From Candidatus Rifleibacteriota bacterium (GTDB lineage Bacteria > Riflebacteria > Ozemobacteria > Ozemobacterales > Ozemobacteraceae): a stretch of DNA of 10,303 nucleotides. The notes beneath the pieces are model-generated. The model saw only the letters and a list, made by a program, of their open reading frames with translations. It had not been told where the DNA came from and did no database searches. Below are positions 7,559-10,303 of the stretch, in pieces. The translations under genes were made by a program, and so were the position numbers. The stretch lies in the NCBI GenBank assembly GCA_022704885.1, contig JAKJFO010000031.1:1-10303 (forward strand), given 5' to 3'. Position 1 is the stretch's first letter; each line of letters starts with the position of its first letter.

Positions 7559-7564
7559 TATAAT
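7559..7564 (+). promoter_or_regulatory. Candidate -10 element of the second metallopeptidase gene
   Basis: A perfect TATAAT lies 34 nt before the chosen ATG at 7599, giving a predicted leader of about 28 nt that includes the SD. No good -35 is found at 16-18 nt (TGGCGG at 17), so the promoter would be weak, activator-dependent, or driven by the direct repeats just upstream. It implies the second paralogue can be transcribed independently of the first. Confidence 0.45.
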
Positions 7565-7581
7565 TAACTATCACATCACTC

Positions 7582-7587
7582 AGGGAG
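7582..7587 (+). promoter_or_regulatory. Ribosome binding site that decides the start of paralogue 2
   Basis: AGGGAG lies 11 nt before ATG 7599, slightly long but usable spacing. It supports this start over the TTG at 7503, which would add 32 residues in front of a good signal peptide and place the -10 inside the gene. Confidence 0.5.
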
Positions 7588-7598
7588 TCATCATTCTG

Positions 7599-9488
7599 AT
7601 GTATAAGGCAACTGGAGTCTGGCTGCTGGTAATGCTTTTTTTCTGCGCACTGCCAGCTCAGGCCGAACTGATCGATCTGACCTCTACGTTCGCTGAAGAG
7701 GCGAGCTGGCTGGCTGACAATATTGCCAAAGAAACCCGCGACGAATTTCTGTTCAGAACCTCAGGCGGTATCAATGCCTACGCCGATTCAAAACCTCCGG
7801 CAGTTGGCGATATCGAAGTTTTCAACACTGTCAACGTTACCACCGGCAGACGTGAAAGAGTTCGCGCCCAGCTCAAAAAGATCGGAAAGCATTGTTACGT
7901 CTTTCTGCAGGAAGGCAAAAAAGTCTCTGTTGACGCGATAAGCCGCATCGCCTCTGAGTTCGATACAAAAATTTATCCCAATACCCGCTCGATGTTTGGC
8001 AGCGAATGGAGCCCCGGCATCGATGGTGACCCACGTGTAACCCTTTTTCTGCTCGATATTCAGGATGGCTTCAATCCGGCGCAGGGTCGCCGTGGTTTTA
8101 CCGCCGGCTATTTTTATCCTGTCGACTGCTACAATCGCGCTAAAAAATCCGAGAGCAATGAGCGCGAGATGCTCTATCTCGATATTTACCCCAGTGTGCC
8201 AGGTTCGAAAGAATTCATGAGCGTAGTCGCTCACGAATTCCAGCATATGATCCACTGGAATCATGACCCGAAAGAATTCACCTGGGTCAACGAAAGTCTG
8301 TCGCAGTTGTCGCAGTTCTTGTGCGGATATGGCCACCCGCCACAGCTAAATGCATTCATCCGAAACCCGCACAACAATCTCGCTGCCTGGTCTGAAGACG
8401 ACATGCTGGCGAATTACGGTCAGGTCTATCTCTGGGCATATTATATCTCGATTCGCATCGCTTCTACCGACGATCGCCGCCGCGCTTTCGTGCGTCGCAT
8501 GGTCGCTCAGACCTCACAGGGGCTGTCAGGGCTTAACGCCGCCATCGAGAAGCAGGGCATCAAAAATAATGTGCGCAATCTGTTTCGCAGCTTCTGCCTT
8601 GCCAATTATCTCAACGACGATCGCATCGAGCGCGGGGCTTATGGCTATGACAAACCACTGGCGAAGTTCGCCCTGCGCCCCGAACTGCGCCTCGAAAACC
8701 CGCCATTCGAGGTTAAGGGCAGAGTCAAATGCTGGGCCGCCAGGGCCGTGCAGATAAATATGGCAACCTTGCGTGGCCGCGAGGTTGCGGTAATGTTCGC
8801 CGGTCAGAAGGCTCAGGCCGGTAATTATTCGAACAGCTTCGATGTCGCGCTTGTCACTTATTCATCGAATCGAAAAAGTCTGCCGACGGTAGAATGGCTC
8901 AATATCAAAGATTATAAAGCCTCGCAGAAGATCAAGGTTTCAGCCGTGCATGATCGCATGCTGATGCTGGTTGTCAATCGCGGGCCTGAAGTGATGAAAG
9001 TCGAACAGGCTTTTGCGCGTGGCGCCGCCCCCGCCGCTTTCAGTTTCGCCATTCGCCCGTCCGGGTCGACAACGTCGGCACCGCGTGTCGCCAGCACCAG
9101 AACTGTGCGAACATCGAGTTCGCGCCCGAACCGCGCACGCAGCCGCAGTATTATTGAAGAAATAGCCAGCAGTCCAGGTCTCGAAGAATCGGCCGGAAGC
9201 ATGTTGAGTTCGCGCGGCACCGAAGAAGAGACGGCAGCAGAGGTCGAATTCGATTTCGGCTTTCAGAAACTGGCTGATGATGAGGCCCTTATCATAGAGA
9301 CAATCAGCGAAGAAATCGCTGCGGGCAGCTATGAAGTGCTCGATGAATTCGTAGATATTTACACTTCGGCTTCAGACCTGGCTAAAAGCCGGTTGCATAC
9401 CTTGCGCAGCCGAGTCAGAGATATTCTGAAATTTGAGCAGCTGCAGGGTAACGAGAAAGCAGACGCTTATCTCAAGCTTCTGGAATGA
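7599..9488 (+). CDS. Secreted zinc metallopeptidase, hyicolysin (M30)-like, paralogue 2
   Basis: A 629-residue exported paralogue of the upstream gene. The signal peptide, MYKATGVWLLVMLFFCALPAQA, ends at an AQA site. The core repeats the same landmarks: KHCYVFLQEGK, GSEWSPGIDGDPRVTLFLLDI, TAGYFYPVD, EMLYLDIYPS and AHEFQHMIHW (H212, E213, H216), then FTWVNE (E232) and the near-identical LANYGQVYLW. Similarity fades after about residue 370. The C-terminal region differs completely from paralogue 1: a Ser/Arg/Thr-rich linker (about residues 494-522, including RTSSSRPNRARSRS), then an acidic stretch and a helical segment at about 560-629 that looks coiled-coil-prone. This suggests a different attachment or partner but the same proteolytic chemistry. 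Its last 17 bp overlap the convergent YgjP-type gene and no terminator is seen between them. Family naming is as uncertain as for paralogue 1; the metallopeptidase call is firm. Confidence 0.85.
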   Translation: MYKATGVWLLVMLFFCALPAQAELIDLTSTFAEEASWLADNIAKETRDEFLFRTSGGINAYADSKPPAVGDIEVFNTVNVTTGRRERVRAQLKKIGKHCYVFLQEGKKVSVDAISRIASEFDTKIYPNTRSMFGSEWSPGIDGDPRVTLFLLDIQDGFNPAQGRRGFTAGYFYPVDCYNRAKKSESNEREMLYLDIYPSVPGSKEFMSVVAHEFQHMIHWNHDPKEFTWVNESLSQLSQFLCGYGHPPQLNAFIRNPHNNLAAWSEDDMLANYGQVYLWAYYISIRIASTDDRRRAFVRRMVAQTSQGLSGLNAAIEKQGIKNNVRNLFRSFCLANYLNDDRIERGAYGYDKPLAKFALRPELRLENPPFEVKGRVKCWAARAVQINMATLRGREVAVMFAGQKAQAGNYSNSFDVALVTYSSNRKSLPTVEWLNIKDYKASQKIKVSAVHDRMLMLVVNRGPEVMKVEQAFARGAAPAAFSFAIRPSGSTTSAPRVASTRTVRTSSSRPNRARSRSIIEEIASSPGLEESAGSMLSSRGTEEETAAEVEFDFGFQKLADDEALIIETISEEIAAGSYEVLDEFVDIYTSASDLAKSRLHTLRSRVRDILKFEQLQGNEKADAYLKLLE

Positions 9489-10029
9489 TGTAATCCCAGC
9501 TCATCAGGTTCGCACCGTTTCGACTTAACCAGTTTTTCTGATGCTGATAGCCTGGGCATCTTTGCGAAACCAGATTCCAGAAATCATCTGAATGATCGAG
9601 GTGACTCAGGTGCGCAGTTTCGTGCGTCACCACATAGGATAGAACCTCGGCCGGGGCCATAATCAGCCGCCAGTTGAAATTAAGATTTTTTTGCGCCGAA
9701 CAGCTTCCCCAGCGTGATCTGGTGTCTTTGATCGAAACCGACTGATAATCGAAGCCATGCCGAATCTTCTGAGCTTCGACGTCTTCGCAGAAGGCACGCC
9801 TGGCTTGAGCGCGCAACCAGCCGTGCATATGTTCCGAAATTTTGTCAGACAGATTTTCAGACATGGCATCTAGTGATGATAAAGCCAGCTGTAGAACGTC
9901 TTCGCGCAAGGTAATGCGTGTGTGAGCAAAAGGGGTAACCTGTACTCTTGTTTGTAGCAGACGACCACGATAGGGCAGAGGCGGAAGCTTAATGTCAGAC
10001 AACCTCGTCAAATTTGCCGCCTCCGGCAT
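9472..10029 (-). CDS. YgjP-type (DUF45/M48-related) zinc metallopeptidase
   Basis: Up to 185 residues, usual size for this family slightly larger (about 220-240). An N-terminal LPYRGRLLQTRVQV strand pattern leads to a helical region. The diagnostic block follows: SRWGSCSAQKNLNFNWRL (105-122), AP, then YVVTHETAH with H136, E137 and H140 as the HExxH zinc site and H146 in LDHS as the probable third ligand, then FW and the family's terminal WL...G. The family is cytoplasmic with unclear substrates. ATG 10029 lies inside the upstream zinc-ribbon gene (35-nt overlap) and has no clear SD. An in-frame TTG at 10011, 8 nt after a GGAGG at 10020-10024, is a strong alternative start. Either way, translation is probably coupled to the FmdB-type gene. 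The 3' end overlaps the convergent peptidase gene by 17 bp. Confidence 0.88.
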   Translation of the reverse strand: MPEAANLTRLSDIKLPPLPYRGRLLQTRVQVTPFAHTRITLREDVLQLALSSLDAMSENLSDKISEHMHGWLRAQARRAFCEDVEAQKIRHGFDYQSVSIKDTRSRWGSCSAQKNLNFNWRLIMAPAEVLSYVVTHETAHLSHLDHSDDFWNLVSQRCPGYQHQKNWLSRNGANLMSWDYIIPEA

Positions 10030-10258
10030 TTACCAGCTTTTTAAAACCGTGTTTTTTGATGTTTTCATCTGACAGCAGATCTTTTGTAGATACTTCGGTG
10101 CTCTGCTTTGCCGGGTGTATGATTCTGACAACTTCGTTGCCGCAGTCAGGACATATCTGAAGAGCATCCTCGGTGATTTTCTGAACGATTTCAAACTCGT
10201 TCTGGCAATATTTGCAGCATTTGTTGGGATCACGCGGCCGATAAGTATAAAAAGGCAT
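9995..10258 (-). CDS. FmdB-family zinc-ribbon protein
   Basis: An 87-residue protein starting MPFYTYRP, the characteristic beginning of the FmdB/CxxC_CxxC_SSSS zinc-ribbon family. Paired cysteines are C15-x-x-C18 (an extra Cys at 14) and C36-x-x-C39 (CPDCG), with FEIVQKITE between them and R45 soon after the second pair, as is usual. The C-terminal part (LSDENIKKHGFKKLVNAGGGKFDEVV) resembles the 'gf..l..gg.g.y' tail of longer members. The family name comes from a putative regulator of formamidase, and its general role is unknown. Start at ATG 10258 is supported by GAGG 6 nt upstream. It is followed by the overlapping YgjP-type gene on the same strand. Confidence 0.88.
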   Translation of the reverse strand: MPFYTYRPRDPNKCCKYCQNEFEIVQKITEDALQICPDCGNEVVRIIHPAKQSTEVSTKDLLSDENIKKHGFKKLVNAGGGKFDEVV

Positions 10259-10303
10259 TTAAAACCTCGCTTAATGTTCTTCCTGCTGGCGGGTGCTTTT
10301 CTG
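10259..10303 (-). other. Edge segment upstream of the FmdB-type gene; possible end of an upstream gene
   Basis: On the minus strand one frame reads QKSTRQQEEH followed by TAA at 10273-10271, which could be the last codons of a gene that continues past the right edge. The other two frames are also open over this short stretch, so it cannot be confirmed. The remaining bases carry the GAGG SD of the FmdB-type gene. No promoter is visible. Confidence 0.25.

Noticed and set aside
7503..7598. Longer start (TTG 7503) for the second metallopeptidase
   Set aside because: It would place 32 residues before a good signal peptide and put the direct repeat end, the -10 and the SD inside the coding region.
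1..10303. CRISPR array, tRNA, rRNA, insertion sequence or phage genes
   Set aside because: No regularly spaced repeats, no transposase-like or phage-like proteins, no terminal inverted repeats and no RNA gene signatures were seen on either strand.

Overview
The window is bacterial and coding-dense, with moderate GC, Shine-Dalgarno (SD) sites of the AGGAG/GAGG type, Gram-negative-looking Sec signal peptides (Ala-x-Ala cleavage sites) and sigma70-like promoter elements. The gene content is a periplasmic-type N-acetylmuramoyl-L-alanine amidase with extra beta domains, two secreted gluzincin-type metallopeptidases, a TctA-like permease, a DnaJ/CbpA-like co-chaperone, a YgjP-type metallopeptidase and an FmdB zinc ribbon. 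This fits an uncultured, deep-branching diderm lineage. Riflebacteria/Ozemobacteria-like is a guess from gene style, and no taxonomic marker is present.

Left half, minus strand (5395 down to 1): five tightly packed genes, probably one operon. In transcription order they are a DnaJ-type co-chaperone lacking the zinc finger, a multidomain cell-wall amidase, a membrane-anchored zinc-ribbon/double OB-like protein, a TctA/DUF112-like integral membrane protein, and a metal-dependent membrane hydrolase cut off by the left edge. Spacings are 49, 18, 1 and -1 nt, so the last three genes look translationally coupled. The co-chaperone gene has an extended -10 promoter so close to its ATG that its mRNA may be leaderless.

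Middle and right, plus strand (5566-9488): a tandem pair of secreted zinc metallopeptidase paralogues with HEFQH motifs, transcribed divergently from the co-chaperone operon. Their catalytic cores are very similar and their C-terminal tails are unrelated. They are separated by a 209-bp spacer that holds an imperfect direct repeat of about 35 bp and the second gene's own -10 and SD.

Right edge, minus strand (10258 down to 9472): an FmdB-family zinc-ribbon protein followed by a YgjP/DUF45 metallopeptidase whose start lies inside the FmdB gene. The peptidase gene converges on the second secreted peptidase gene, and their 3' ends overlap by 17 bp.

Functionally the window is dominated by envelope biology (peptidoglycan hydrolysis, secreted proteolysis, membrane transport) and zinc proteins. 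I see no phage, transposon, CRISPR, tRNA or rRNA. The most unusual items are a C-terminal domain of the amidase that looks like a second, catalytically dead amidase fold, the zinc-ribbon/OB-like membrane protein coupled to the permease, and the apparently leaderless co-chaperone gene.
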